From: Microbispora oryzae
GTDB lineage: Bacteria; Actinomycetota; Actinomycetes; Streptosporangiales; Streptosporangiaceae
Assembly: GCF_017896165.1 (NCBI RefSeq)
Contig: NZ_JAFCNB010000017.1
Coordinates: forward strand, 1-64,000
Direction: 5' to 3'
Length of the DNA: 64,000 bases
A program made the position numbers and the translations under genes. The notes under the pieces were generated by a model that worked only from the letters and a program-made list of their open reading frames with translations, was not told the DNA's origin and did not search any database. Of this stretch, positions 38,612-47,762 are shown one piece after another (position 1 is the stretch's first letter; every line of letters starts with the position of its first letter).

Positions 38612-40864
38612 GTGTCGGCTGTTCGTGACTCTGGCATTACCGGCTCCACGGATGCGGACGGCGGCGCGCGGGTGTCCGCGCGCCCCCGCGCGGGGTGTGA
38701 TGGCGCCTCTTCTGGACCGGCTGGCCGTGTTCCGGTGGATGGGGTACCGGCAGATGGAGCGCCCCTGGGCGGGGTGTCGGCGGTTCGTGGAGTGCCGGTG
38801 GGTGGGGTGCCGCCGCTGCTTGCGGGGACGTGTCTGGATCCTCGCTTTTCCTCTCGTGGGCGGCCGGCGGGCCAGCCGGGCGACGGGGCGGAGCGGGCGG
38901 TGAGCACGTCGGTGCCGGAGCTTGACCCTTCGGGCGGCGCTTTGAGTGGTGCTTCGGGTGGCGGTGCCGATGCCCCTGCGGGCTGCGCGGACGGTGGCGT
39001 GGGCGGCTTTGTCGGCGACGCTACCGGTGAGTCGGCCAGCGCTGCGGCCGGTGACACGGGTGGTGACGCGGCCGGTGATACGGCTGGTGATACGGCTGGT
39101 GATACGGCTGGTGATACGGCTGGTGATACGGCTGGCGATGTGGACATTGTGCTGGAGTTGGCCGCTCGGATGGCGCGTCGGCAACCGCAAGACAGCGTGG
39201 CGATGTGTTTGCCGTCGGTTGAGAAGCTGATTCAAGCGATAGATCTGTTGAGTTCGGTGTTCGTGGCGCAGTTGCATCAGGTGCATGTCACCGGTGAGGC
39301 GAAGGCGTATGGGCATGCCTCGACCGTTTCGTGGCTGCGTTCAACCAGATCGAGCATTCCTGATCTGAGCACGCCCGCACCGGCCGCGTCTTCGCTGGGC
39401 ACTCCCGCACCGGGTGCGCCTGCACAGGGCGCTGCTGCGCCAGAGGCGGCGGAGGTCGGCGCTGGGGTGCCGGGCGTTCCTGGGCCGCTGGCAGGTGCGG
39501 TGGAGGTCGGCGCAGAGACGCCAGGAACGCCGGGCGCGCCGGGAACGCCTGGCGTGCAGGGGGTGCCGGTGGTGGTGCGGCGTGGTCCGGGGATGACGGG
39601 TGCGCAGGCGTCGCGGTGGTTGCGGATCTCCGGTGAGGTGCCCCGGCTTCCTCTGGTGAAGGGCCGTTATGCGGATGGGTCCTTGTCCGGCGGGGCGGTG
39701 GATGCGATCACGACGGTGACGGCGAAGCTGACCGACAAGCATGCGGAGGAGGCCGAGCCGATCCTGGTGCAGTTGTCCGACAGCGCCTCCTGTGCGGAGG
39801 TCGCCAAAGCCGGCCGCTACATCCGCGAAATCCTGGACCCCGGCACCCTCGTCGAAGAGTGCGAGGACGATTACGCGTCCCGGTTCCTGCTGGTCCGCCC
39901 CTCCAGCACCGGCGGGATGGAGGGTGAGTTCCGCCTACCGCGGGAGGCGGCGGCTCGGCTGCGGTCGTTCCTGACCTCCTACGCCCGGCCGAAGGACAAG
40001 GACGACGACCGGCCGCTACGCGTCCGCCAGGCCGACGCCTTCGCCGCACTGCTGAGCGAGAAGGTCTCCACCGAACTCATCGTCCAGGTCCGCGCCGAAT
40101 CCCTGCCCGACGACATCCTCGCCCCCACCGGCACACAGAGCCCCGGTCCGGACACGTCACCAGACGCAAGCGACATGCCCGGCATGGCAGGTGGGCGCGC
40201 CGGCGAGGCAGGTGGCGTGGCCGGCGCGGGCCGAGACGGTCCCGGGCAAGACGGTCCCGGGCAAGACAGTCTGGACGACGAGGTCGATCCTGACGAAGCC
40301 GCAGAGCTCGGCCATGCCGCGGGCTCCGGCCATGCTGCGGACTCCCACGACGCAGACCGTCAGGACGGCGTCAACGGTGAGGGCGACGGCGTGCGTATGG
40401 ACGCGTGCCGGACATGTGGGCATGCTCCGGACCGGTTGGCGCCTGGGTTGCTGGTGGCGACCGGGCAGTTGCTGCCGGTCAGCGACGTTCACCGGTTGGC
40501 GCGGACCTCGCGGTTGACCCGGATGGTGATGGACGCCAAGGGTCAGGTCCTGGACATGGGCCGTTCGGTGCGGCTGGCGACCCCGGCTCAGCGGAAGGCA
40601 CTGCTCGCGCAGTACGCCACCTGCTACTGCCAGGGCTGCCCGATCCCCGCCACCATGGCCGAAGTCGACCACGTCCAGGGCTGGATCGACGACGGCGTCA
40701 CCAACCTCGACCTCCTCGCTCCAGCCTGCACCTTCCACAATCGCGACAAGTTCACCCACCCTGACCGCTACACCGTTCGCCGCAACCCCAACAACACCTG
40801 GACCCTCCTCCACCACCCCAACCGCCGCGGCTACGAGCGCAGCACCCGCCAACGCCCGGGATAA
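38612..40864 (+). CDS. DUF222 / HNH endonuclease protein (13E12-like)
   Basis: This 750-residue protein is read from the GTG at 38612, which has GGGGAGGAGG at 7-base spacing; GTG 38900 is the fallback and fits the domain start better. A low-complexity N-terminus with GDTA repeats leads to the DUF222 domain. That domain is split by a Pro/Gly/Ala insertion of about 70 residues with collagen-like PGTPGAPGTPG. A second linker (about 510-600) precedes the HNH nuclease: CYCQGCP, then EVDHVQGW and LDLLAPACTFHNRDK, giving Cys and His metal and catalytic residues. The family is expanded and mobile in actinobacteria, with DNA-cleaving activity presumed. It interrupts the core ychF-ispH-xseA neighbourhood. 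Confidence 0.87.
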   Translation: MSAVRDSGITGSTDADGGARVSARPRAGCDGASSGPAGRVPVDGVPADGAPLGGVSAVRGVPVGGVPPLLAGTCLDPRFSSRGRPAGQPGDGAERAVSTSVPELDPSGGALSGASGGGADAPAGCADGGVGGFVGDATGESASAAAGDTGGDAAGDTAGDTAGDTAGDTAGDTAGDVDIVLELAARMARRQPQDSVAMCLPSVEKLIQAIDLLSSVFVAQLHQVHVTGEAKAYGHASTVSWLRSTRSSIPDLSTPAPAASSLGTPAPGAPAQGAAAPEAAEVGAGVPGVPGPLAGAVEVGAETPGTPGAPGTPGVQGVPVVVRRGPGMTGAQASRWLRISGEVPRLPLVKGRYADGSLSGGAVDAITTVTAKLTDKHAEEAEPILVQLSDSASCAEVAKAGRYIREILDPGTLVEECEDDYASRFLLVRPSSTGGMEGEFRLPREAAARLRSFLTSYARPKDKDDDRPLRVRQADAFAALLSEKVSTELIVQVRAESLPDDILAPTGTQSPGPDTSPDASDMPGMAGGRAGEAGGVAGAGRDGPGQDGPGQDSLDDEVDPDEAAELGHAAGSGHAADSHDADRQDGVNGEGDGVRMDACRTCGHAPDRLAPGLLVATGQLLPVSDVHRLARTSRLTRMVMDAKGQVLDMGRSVRLATPAQRKALLAQYATCYCQGCPIPATMAEVDHVQGWIDDGVTNLDLLAPACTFHNRDKFTHPDRYTVRRNPNNTWTLLHHPNRRGYERSTRQRPG
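39074..39133 (+). repeat. Five 12-bp tandem repeats inside the HNH gene
   Basis: GGTGATACGGCT is repeated exactly five times, coding for a Gly-Asp-Thr-Ala run. The unit length preserves the reading frame. Confidence 0.9.
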
Positions 40865-41209
40865 ACACCGGACGAGCCACCCGGGGACCGGGGAAAGGCG
40901 CGGAGATAGGCGCCCGGCGATAGAAGCCTGGGATAGGGGGAAGCCCGGAGATAGGAGCCGGGAACAAGACACCCAGGATGGACGGCCGCCCGCGCGCAGA
41001 CAGGGCCGCAGGCAGGGCGCGACACCGGGCGCAACACCGGGCGCGGGCAGTGCAGACGCTGGGCCGCGAAGAACGCTCACTTCGCGGCCCGCTGAGACAC
41101 ACCCCTAACAGACCCGCCGGAGCAGGGCCGACAAGAAGGACCGACACGAGGGGGGCTACAAGGCCGACAGCTGAGGCGGGCCGGCAAGACGGCCCGCTGA
41201 AGCAGCGGC
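40865..41209. other. Intergenic region between convergent HNH and ispH genes
   Basis: This is 345 bases with imperfect short repeats built on GGAGATAGG/GCGATAG (40890-40970) and a strong hairpin (see 41061-41090). No supported gene in either strand. Confidence 0.6.
41061..41090. terminator. Hairpin between convergent HNH and ispH genes
   Basis: GGGCCGCGAAG (41061-41071) pairs perfectly with 41080-41090 around an 8-base loop. There is no T run. Placed between two converging genes, it is best read as a two-way terminator. Confidence 0.6.
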
Positions 41210-42175
41210 CTAGCCGGCGCGCAGGTCGCGGCGGAGCTCGTGGGGCAGCGCGAAGCGCATGCTCTCCGGAACCGTCTCGACCTCGTGCACGTCGGTGAAG
41301 CCGAGCCCGGCCAGGCGCTCCAGCACGCCCTGGACCAGTTCCTCGGGCACGGAGGCGCCGCTCGTCACACCGACCGTGGTGACGTCCTCCAGCCACTCGT
41401 CCCGGACGAAGGAGGCGTCGTCCACCAGGTAGGACGCGTCGGCGCCGTAGTCTTTTGCGACTTCCACGAGCCGCTTGGAGTTGGAGGAGTTACCCGAGCC
41501 GACCACGATGACCAGTTCCGACTCGGCCGCGATCTGCTTGACGGCTGCCTGCCGGTTGGAGGTGGCGTAGCAGATGTCGTCGCTCGGCGGATCGATCAGG
41601 TTCGGGAAGCGGTCACGCAGGCGGGAGACCGTCTCGGTGGTCTCGTCGACCGACAGTGTGGTCTGGGACAGCCAGACAACCCTCTCCGGGTCGCGAACCG
41701 TCACTCCGTCGACGCCGTCGAGCCCGTCCACGAGCTGAATGTGCGCCGGGGCCTCCCCCGCCGTGCCCTCGACCTCCTCATGACCCTCGTGGCCGATCAG
41801 GAGGATGTCGTAGTCCTTCGCGGCGAATCGCTTGGCCTCGTTGTGAACCTTGGTTACCAGCGGGCAGGTGGCGTCGATGGTCTTGAGCCCACGACCGGCC
41901 GCCTCCTCGTGAACGCTGGGGGCCACACCGTGTGCGGAGAAGACTACGATGGCCCCCTCGGGGACCTCCTCCGTCTCCTCCACGAAAATCGCGCCCCGTT
42001 CCTCCAGGCGCTTCACGACATGGGTGTTGTGCACAATCTGCTTGCGCACGTAGATGGGCGCGCCGTAGCGGTCCAGCGCCCGTTCGACCGTTTCCACGGC
42101 CCGGTCGACTCCGGCGCAGTAGCCGCGCGGCTTTGCTACCAGGACACGCCGAGGCGTCTGGGTATGCACATCCAT
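41210..42175 (-). CDS. ispH: 4-hydroxy-3-methylbut-2-enyl diphosphate reductase
   Basis: This 321-residue last enzyme of the MEP isoprenoid pathway makes IPP and DMAPP. The three [4Fe-4S] ligands are Cys20 ([13 protein letters not shown]), Cys104 (DATCPLV) and Cys202 (ICYATSNRQ). The substrate-binding motifs [10 protein letters not shown] and GSGNSSNS are present. It starts at ATG 42175 with TAGCAT six bases upstream, so it may be leaderless. It is divergent from the lipid-droplet-associated protein and xseA, the same gene group as lytB2-Rv1109c-xseA-xseB of M. tuberculosis. Confidence 0.96.
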   Translation of the reverse strand: MDVHTQTPRRVLVAKPRGYCAGVDRAVETVERALDRYGAPIYVRKQIVHNTHVVKRLEERGAIFVEETEEVPEGAIVVFSAHGVAPSVHEEAAGRGLKTIDATCPLVTKVHNEAKRFAAKDYDILLIGHEGHEEVEGTAGEAPAHIQLVDGLDGVDGVTVRDPERVVWLSQTTLSVDETTETVSRLRDRFPNLIDPPSDDICYATSNRQAAVKQIAAESELVIVVGSGNSSNSKRLVEVAKDYGADASYLVDDASFVRDEWLEDVTTVGVTSGASVPEELVQGVLERLAGLGFTDVHEVETVPESMRFALPHELRRDLRAG

Positions 42176-42263
42176 GTTCCTATGCTATGTGGAACGCCAG
42201 CTGCGCCTTGACGCCGGTCCGCATGACCGGATCTTCGAGCACACCACCTCCTCAGGAGTCACG

Positions 42264-43265
42264 ATGTCCGTCCTTCGAGCCATGACCAAACCCCTACGCG
42301 ATGTGCTGGGTAACCACGATCGGCTACGCGACAAGGCCAAGGACCTCCCCGTCGCCGCGTTCCAGGCGGCCCTCGCCGGAGTCGGCCAGGCACTGTTGCT
42401 CGGTGACCGCCTGCGTGGCGTGATCAAGCGCCTGACCGGAGCGGAAGAGCAGGAGGAGGCGCCCTCCGGCGCCACAACCGTCACGCGCCCCCCGATGGGA
42501 GAGGACGAGCAGGCAGCCGAGAGCCGGCCCGCGCGCCGTGAGCCCGTCATCTTCGCGCCTCGCCCGGCCGCGGAGAAGGCGGAGAAGGCGGAGAAGAGCC
42601 CCGAAGCCCCCACCGACGGAACCGCTCCCGCGGAAGCCCCCGCCGCGGAAGGCTCGACCACAGAGAGCAACACCACAGAGAGCAACACCACAGAAGGCCC
42701 TGCTGCGGAAGTCCCGGCCGCCGGCACGACCGCTGAAACCACCGCCGAAGCCCCGTCAATCGAAACCCCGGTGGCCGAAACTCCGGCAGCAGCGACCGCG
42801 ACCGCGACCGCATCCAAGCCCACCAAGCCCACCAAGGCTCCGGCCGCCGAGCCTGCCGGGACTCCGGCGGCGGAGGCCGCCGCGGCACCCGAGCCCGCGC
42901 AGGCCACCCCCGCCAAGACCAAGCAGGCATCTGAGCCCGAGACCGAGACTGAGACTGAGACTGAGCAGGCCGCAGCGACCGCGCCCGCTGCGAGCACCGC
43001 CGCAGCTCCGAGCACCCGTAGCACCCCGGTCAGTCCGGTCAGTCCGGTCAGTCCGGTCAGTCCCAGCGCCCCGGCCGGAAACGGCCAGGCCGAGCCGCTG
43101 CCGGGGTATGCCGACCTCACCCTGGCGTCGCTCCGCGCCAGGCTGCGGGGCAAGTCAATCGATCAGGTGCGCGGCCTGCTCGACTACGAGAAGTCGCACC
43201 AGAACCGCCCGGAGATCGTCCGTCTCTTCCAGAACCGGCTGACGAAGCTGCAGAGCGAATCCTGA
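42264..43265 (+). CDS. Lipid-droplet-associated-type protein with long disordered middle
   Basis: This is a 333-residue protein. A conserved N-terminal helix region (about 1-60, PLRDVLGNHDRLRDKAKDLP … FQAALAGVGQALLLGDRL) and a conserved C-terminal helix pair (about 280-330, LTLASLRARLRGKSIDQVR … RLTKLQ) flank about 200 residues of Ala/Pro/Glu/Thr repeats. The ends match the actinobacterial family annotated as lipid droplet-associated (Rv1109c-like), always near ispH and xseA. The ATG has AGGAG. The C-terminal half resembles a SAP/Rho-N-like motif. Short in-frame repeats (PVS x4, ETETET) suggest length variation. Confidence 0.75.
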   Translation: MSVLRAMTKPLRDVLGNHDRLRDKAKDLPVAAFQAALAGVGQALLLGDRLRGVIKRLTGAEEQEEAPSGATTVTRPPMGEDEQAAESRPARREPVIFAPRPAAEKAEKAEKSPEAPTDGTAPAEAPAAEGSTTESNTTESNTTEGPAAEVPAAGTTAETTAEAPSIETPVAETPAAATATATASKPTKPTKAPAAEPAGTPAAEAAAAPEPAQATPAKTKQASEPETETETETEQAAATAPAASTAAAPSTRSTPVSPVSPVSPVSPSAPAGNGQAEPLPGYADLTLASLRARLRGKSIDQVRGLLDYEKSHQNRPEIVRLFQNRLTKLQSES

Positions 43266-43383
43266 CGAAAGCGTGCCGCCTCCGCCGCTTCCATCGGTGA
43301 GTGTCGGTGGGTGCGGCTAGCCTGCGACTGGGTACGGAAGACGGGCCGCGTCTCCGGTCCCGGGCGACGAGGGCGAAGGGGGC

Positions 43384-44595
43384 ATGGTGAGCGCGAAGAC
43401 GTCACCTGAGGCGCCGCTGCCGATCCGGTCGGTGCTCCAGATGGTCGCGCAGTGGATCGGCAAGCTGGGCACCGTATGGGTCGAGGGGCAGATCACCGAG
43501 CTGACCGCCCGGGGCGGCACGGTGTTCCTGACCCTGCGCGATCCGGTGGCCAACGTCTCCGCCCGGATCACCTGCGCCCGCGGGGTCTACGAGGCGAGCG
43601 TGCCGCGGCCCGTGGACGGCGCGCGGGTGGTCATGCACGTCAAGCCCGACTTCTGGGTCAACAAGGGTTCCTTCGCCTTCACCGCCCTGGAGATCAGGCC
43701 GGTCGGGATCGGGGAGTTGCTGGCCCGGCTCGAGCGGCTCCGGCAGGTGCTCGCAGGTGAGGGCCTGTTCAACGTCGACCGCAAGAGGCGGCTGCCGTTC
43801 CTGCCGGGCACTGTGGGATTGATCTGCGGCCGCGACTCGGCCGCGGAGCGCGATGTGCTGGAGAACGCCCGGCGCCGCTGGCCTGCCGTGCGGTTCCGGG
43901 TCGAGCAGGTGGCGGTCCAGGGTTCGTACGCGGTGGGCGAGGTGACCGAGGCGCTGCGCCGGCTCGACGCGGACGGCGAGGTCGACGTCATCATCGTCGC
44001 AAGGGGCGGGGGCTCGCTGGAAGACCTGCTCCCGTTCTCGGACGAGGCCCTGGTGCGTGCCGTGGCCGCCTGCCGCACGCCCGTCGTGAGCGCCATCGGC
44101 CACGAGCAGGACACCCCTCTGCTCGACCTGGTCGCCGACGTACGCGCCTCGACGCCGACGGACGCGGCGAAGAAGGTCGTGCCGGACGTCGGCGAGCAGT
44201 TGACGCTGGTGCGCCAGCTCAGAGACCGGGGCCGGCGGGTGCTGCGCGGCTGGGTGGAGCGCGAGTTGTCCTGGCTGGAGTCGGTCCGGTCCCGGCCGTC
44301 GCTGGCCGATCCCGTGCGGGAGCTCGACCGGCGGGCGGAGCAGATCGACGCGCTGCGCGACCGGTCACGGCGCTGTCTCGACTCGTCCCTCGACCGGTCC
44401 GCGGACTCGCTGGAACACCTGCGCGCCCGGCTCGTGGCGCTCTCCCCCGCCGCCACGCTGGAGCGGGGCTACGCCATCGCCCAGCGTCCGTCGGGAGAAG
44501 TGGTCAGGCTCGCCGCCGACGTGAAGCCGGGCGACGAGCTGACCATCCGTTTCAGCGACGACCGGATCGGCGTCACCGTCCTCCCGGACGAGTGA
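43384..44595 (+). CDS. xseA: Exodeoxyribonuclease VII large subunit
   Basis: This is a 403-residue protein. An N-terminal OB fold (about 15-110, [17 protein letters not shown]) is followed by the catalytic XseA domain (about 115-390) with [50 protein letters not shown] and ASTPTDAAK. The C-terminal coiled coil and [12 protein letters not shown] close the family pattern. With XseB it degrades single-stranded DNA in both directions. It starts at ATG 43384 with AAGGGGG. The partner gene xseB lies 2.1 kb away, separated by an opposite-strand asparagine synthetase gene. Confidence 0.96.
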   Translation: MVSAKTSPEAPLPIRSVLQMVAQWIGKLGTVWVEGQITELTARGGTVFLTLRDPVANVSARITCARGVYEASVPRPVDGARVVMHVKPDFWVNKGSFAFTALEIRPVGIGELLARLERLRQVLAGEGLFNVDRKRRLPFLPGTVGLICGRDSAAERDVLENARRRWPAVRFRVEQVAVQGSYAVGEVTEALRRLDADGEVDVIIVARGGGSLEDLLPFSDEALVRAVAACRTPVVSAIGHEQDTPLLDLVADVRASTPTDAAKKVVPDVGEQLTLVRQLRDRGRRVLRGWVERELSWLESVRSRPSLADPVRELDRRAEQIDALRDRSRRCLDSSLDRSADSLEHLRARLVALSPAATLERGYAIAQRPSGEVVRLAADVKPGDELTIRFSDDRIGVTVLPDE

Positions 44596-44614
44596 CCAGG
44601 CCGGTCGCGAAACC

Positions 44615-44706
44615 AGCGGAGAGCGGGACCAGCGGAGAGCGGGACCACAGCGAGCGTGACCAGAGGCGTGCGGATCACAGCGAGCGTGACCGGAGGCGTG
44701 CCGGAT
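44615..44706. repeat. Two kinds of direct repeat between convergent xseA and asnB genes
   Basis: AGCGGAGAGCGGGACC occurs twice in tandem (44615-44646), followed by two 30-base units beginning CACAGCGAGCGTGACC (44646-44706). They fill the space where a terminator would be expected. Confidence 0.75.
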
Positions 44707-44715
44707 CGGCGGAGA

Positions 44716-46560
44716 TCAGAGGGCGAGGCGGGCGCCGTAGTCCTCCAGCCACCGTTCGAGCTGCAGCAGCCCCTCGAGTGAGGCGCGGGCGCCCTGCAGG
44801 CTGACCCCGTTCACCGGCTCGTCGAGCGCCTGGCGGACCTTGGCGGTGTCCACGAGCGGAGCGACGGCGAGATCCGTCCGCTCCAGCATGGCGGTCACCT
44901 CGGCCCGCAGGGCCCGCTCGTACGCGGGGTCCTGTGTCGAGGGGTACGGCACCTTGCGGCGCTCGATGACCGAGCGGGGCAGGACGTCGGCGGCGGCGGC
45001 GCGCAACAGGCTCTTCTCGTGCCCGTCGAAGGTCTTCATGGCCCAGGGCGCGTTGAAGACGTACTCGACCAGCCGGTGGTCGCAGAACGGCACCCGCACC
45101 TCAAGGCCGACCGCCATGCTCATCCGGTCCTTGCGATCGAGGAGGACCTGGACGAAACGGGTGAGGTGCAGGTAGCTGATCTCCCGCATCCGCCGTTCGA
45201 GACCGGTCTCCCCGGGCAGCCGGGGCACCTCGGCGATCGCCCGCTGGTAGCTGTCGGCGCGGTAGGCGGGCAGGTCGAGCTTCCGCAGCAGGTTCTCCTC
45301 CAGGAACTCGCCGCGGGTGCGGAGGTTCAACGCGCCGCTGAACACCAGCCACGGGAAGGTGTCGGCTCGCACGGCATCGGGGTCGTGGAACCAGCGGTAA
45401 CCGCCGAACACCTCGTCGGCCGACTCGCCGGACAGGGCCACCGTGGAATGCCCGCGGATGGCCTTGAAGAGGAGGTAGAGGGAGGTGTCCATGTCGCCGA
45501 TGCCGAGCGGCAGGTCGCGTGCCCGCAGCACCGCGGCCCGTACGCCCGGGTCCATCAGGTCGGCCGAGTCGAGGACGATGTCGGTGTGATCGGAGCCCAC
45601 GTGCCGCACGAGGTCGTGGACGAACGGCGCGTCGGGCGTGTCACGCATGTCGTCCGGCTGGAAGTTCTCCTCGTAACCCGCGAAGTCGACCGAGAACGAC
45701 CGGACCCGCCCCTGCCCGCGCAGCGCCTTCGCGGCCAGCGCGGTGACGGAGCTGGAGTCCAGCCCGCCGGACAGCAAGGTGCACAGGGGCACGTCGGAGA
45801 TGAGCTGGCGCGTGACGATGTCATCGAGCAGCTCGCGGACCGTCCTGATGGTGGTGGGGAGGTCGTCGGTGTGCTCGCGCGCCTCCAGCCCCCAGTAGCG
45901 CCGCTTGCTCACGCCCTCGCGCCGTACGCGGACAACGTGGCCGGGACGCACCTCGTACATGCCGCGGAAGACGGCGCACTCCGGCGTCTTGACGAAAGAG
46001 AGGATCTCGCGCAGGCCGTCGGCGTCGATCACGCGCTCGGCCAGCGGGTTGGCGAGGATCGCCTTGGGTTCGGAGCCGAACAGGACGCCGTCGGGGGTCG
46101 GGTAGTAGTAGAGGGGCTTGATCCCCATGCGGTCGCGGACGAGCAGCAGTTCCTCGGTCCGGGAGTCCCAGATGCCGAAGGCGTACATGCCGTTCAGGCG
46201 CGTGACGAAGTCCTCGCCCCACTCGAGGTAGGCCTCAACGACGACCTCGGTGTCGCTCTGGGTGCGGAAACGATGACCACGCTGGACGAGTTCCTCGCGC
46301 AGCTCCCGGAAGTTGTAGACCTCGCCGCTGTAAGTGAGAACGACGGACCCGCCGGCCCCGGCCTCCGCCGTCATGGGCTGGCGTCCGCCCTCGATGTCAA
46401 TGATGGCCAGACGCCGATGGCCGAACGCGACGTGCGGGGCGACCCACGTGCCTTCGGCGTCGGGTCCGCGGCACGCCATCGTGTCGGTCATGGCCCGCAG
46501 GATTTCCCTCTCCTGCCGGAGGTCGCGCTGATAGTCCACCCAACCGGTGATGCCGCACAT
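44716..46560 (-). CDS. asnB: Asparagine synthetase (glutamine-hydrolysing)
   Basis: This is a 614-residue protein. The N-terminal glutaminase uses Cys2 (MCGITGW) with RRLAIID and SGEVYN substrate motifs. The C-terminal synthetase has the PP-loop LLSGGLDSSSV near residue 265 and the late SGESADEVFGGY and KDRMSMAVGLEVRVPF motifs. It makes Asn from Asp, ATP and Gln; a role in amidation within a secondary pathway is possible but no such genes are adjacent. The ATG is preceded by AGGAGGGATC. It lies opposite to and between xseA and xseB. Confidence 0.94.
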   Translation of the reverse strand: MCGITGWVDYQRDLRQEREILRAMTDTMACRGPDAEGTWVAPHVAFGHRRLAIIDIEGGRQPMTAEAGAGGSVVLTYSGEVYNFRELREELVQRGHRFRTQSDTEVVVEAYLEWGEDFVTRLNGMYAFGIWDSRTEELLLVRDRMGIKPLYYYPTPDGVLFGSEPKAILANPLAERVIDADGLREILSFVKTPECAVFRGMYEVRPGHVVRVRREGVSKRRYWGLEAREHTDDLPTTIRTVRELLDDIVTRQLISDVPLCTLLSGGLDSSSVTALAAKALRGQGRVRSFSVDFAGYEENFQPDDMRDTPDAPFVHDLVRHVGSDHTDIVLDSADLMDPGVRAAVLRARDLPLGIGDMDTSLYLLFKAIRGHSTVALSGESADEVFGGYRWFHDPDAVRADTFPWLVFSGALNLRTRGEFLEENLLRKLDLPAYRADSYQRAIAEVPRLPGETGLERRMREISYLHLTRFVQVLLDRKDRMSMAVGLEVRVPFCDHRLVEYVFNAPWAMKTFDGHEKSLLRAAAADVLPRSVIERRKVPYPSTQDPAYERALRAEVTAMLERTDLAVAPLVDTAKVRQALDEPVNGVSLQGARASLEGLLQLERWLEDYGARLAL

Positions 46561-46608
46561 GAAGATCCCTCCTGTGTTCGTCCTCCCGACCGTTCCGATC
46601 TGCAGTTG

Positions 46609-46621
46609 TGAAAACGTTTGA
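46609..46621. promoter_or_regulatory. Candidate LacI-type operator upstream of asnB
   Basis: TGAAAACGTTTGA is a near-palindrome around AAACGTTT in an unusually AT-rich stretch 49 bases upstream of the asnB start. It resembles LacI/GalR-family operators (central CG). Only shape and location support it. Confidence 0.3.
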
Positions 46622-46733
46622 TTAGCTACATATATGCCCTTATCGCAAACCTATCTTCACTCTCCGTGAGGGAAGCCTGCGGTACCTGGCCGACAAGGGC
46701 GAGAACGTCGGTCGCGGACTCTAAGGTGGGACC

Positions 46734-46973
46734 GTGCCGGAGGAGAAGCAGACACCGTCGTACGAGCAGGCTCGCGAGGAGCTGACCGAAGTCGTGCGCC
46801 GCCTGGAGACAGGCGGGCTGACGCTGGAGCAGTCGATCGAGCTGTGGGAGCGCGGCGAGCGACTGGCCGCCGTGTGCGAGGAGTGGCTGCAGGGGGCCCG
46901 CGCCAAACTGGCGGCTGCCATGGCTCAGCGTCAGGAGCCCCAGCCGAACGGCTCCGACGATGCTCCCTTCTGA
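46734..46973 (+). CDS. xseB: Exodeoxyribonuclease VII small subunit
   Basis: This 79-residue helical protein has the family core SYEQAREELTEVVRRLETGGLTLEQSIELWERGERLAAVCEEWL. Multiple copies of XseB wrap the XseA subunit. It starts with GTG; TAAGGT lies six bases upstream, so it may be leaderless, although GGTGGG could also serve as a weak ribosome site. It is separated from xseA by asnB on the other strand, so it must have its own promoter. Length is normal. Confidence 0.94.
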   Translation: MPEEKQTPSYEQAREELTEVVRRLETGGLTLEQSIELWERGERLAAVCEEWLQGARAKLAAAMAQRQEPQPNGSDDAPF

Positions 46974-47094
46974 CGATTCCGAGCCCGGCGAGCCCCGAAA
47001 GCCGCCGGGCCGGAGCTTGACGGGCCAGAACTTGACAGGCCGAAACTTGGCGTGCCAGGGGCCGAGCCGACGAGGCCGTGGCGACCTGTTGGGG

Positions 47095-47625
47095 CTACCG
47101 GATTGGGGGCTGGGCGACGAGAGCGCCGGCGAGCGCGGTCAGGTCGTCCCAGTCCGCGGTGCCCGTCACGACGATCGCGTGATCGGGGAGGACGCGCACC
47201 AGCGACCGCTGGTCCTTGTCGGGCCGGACTCGCTCCTCCCATGAGACGCCGCCGATGACCCGGCTGCCGCTCACTCTCTCGGTGTTGGCCATGCGGTCGG
47301 CGAAGCCGGCGGGCGGCCGCTCGTCGCTCTGCGCCACCAGAGCGTGGGTCCGCGCGCGGGTCGCGAAACCCAGCCGCCAGGTGACCGCGCCGCCGTCCCG
47401 GGTCAGGATCGAACTTTCGGGCGTCCAGCCGGGCGGGACCTCGCGCGGGGCGACCACGGGGTACGGCGCCGTTCCGGCCGCGCCGGCCCGGTCGGCGGAG
47501 TAGTCGACCGGCGGGGCCGCCGCGACCCGGCCATGAGGCGTGACGAGCGCGAAAAGGGCCAGGCCGACGAGGCAGACAACGAGCACATACCCGTAGCCGG
47601 CGGCCCCCTGGGTGAAACGTCCCAC
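47095..47625 (-). CDS. DUF4245 membrane-anchored protein
   Basis: This 176-residue protein has a membrane helix (about 10-30) and an extracytoplasmic domain that matches DUF4245 (VDYSAD … REVPPGWTPESSILTRD … WRLGFATRA … VGGVSWEERVRPD … IVVTGTADWDDLTALAGAL). The GTG at 47625 is the preferred start because it sits just before the helix; 47652 is possible. The family is found beside glpX/xseB in actinobacteria (as Rv1100 is), as here. Function unknown. Confidence 0.85.
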   Translation of the reverse strand: MGRFTQGAAGYGYVLVVCLVGLALFALVTPHGRVAAAPPVDYSADRAGAAGTAPYPVVAPREVPPGWTPESSILTRDGGAVTWRLGFATRARTHALVAQSDERPPAGFADRMANTERVSGSRVIGGVSWEERVRPDKDQRSLVRVLPDHAIVVTGTADWDDLTALAGALVAQPPIR

Positions 47626-47762
47626 GTGAGGCGAGCCTAGTGCCCCTCCCACCGGCCCTCACCCCATCACGCCGCGCTGCCACACCGGGCTGTCGCACCG
47701 CGCTGCCACACCGCGGTGGGCGCGTCGCCCGAGAGCGGATCCCCGGGAGAGCCGGGGCGCTT

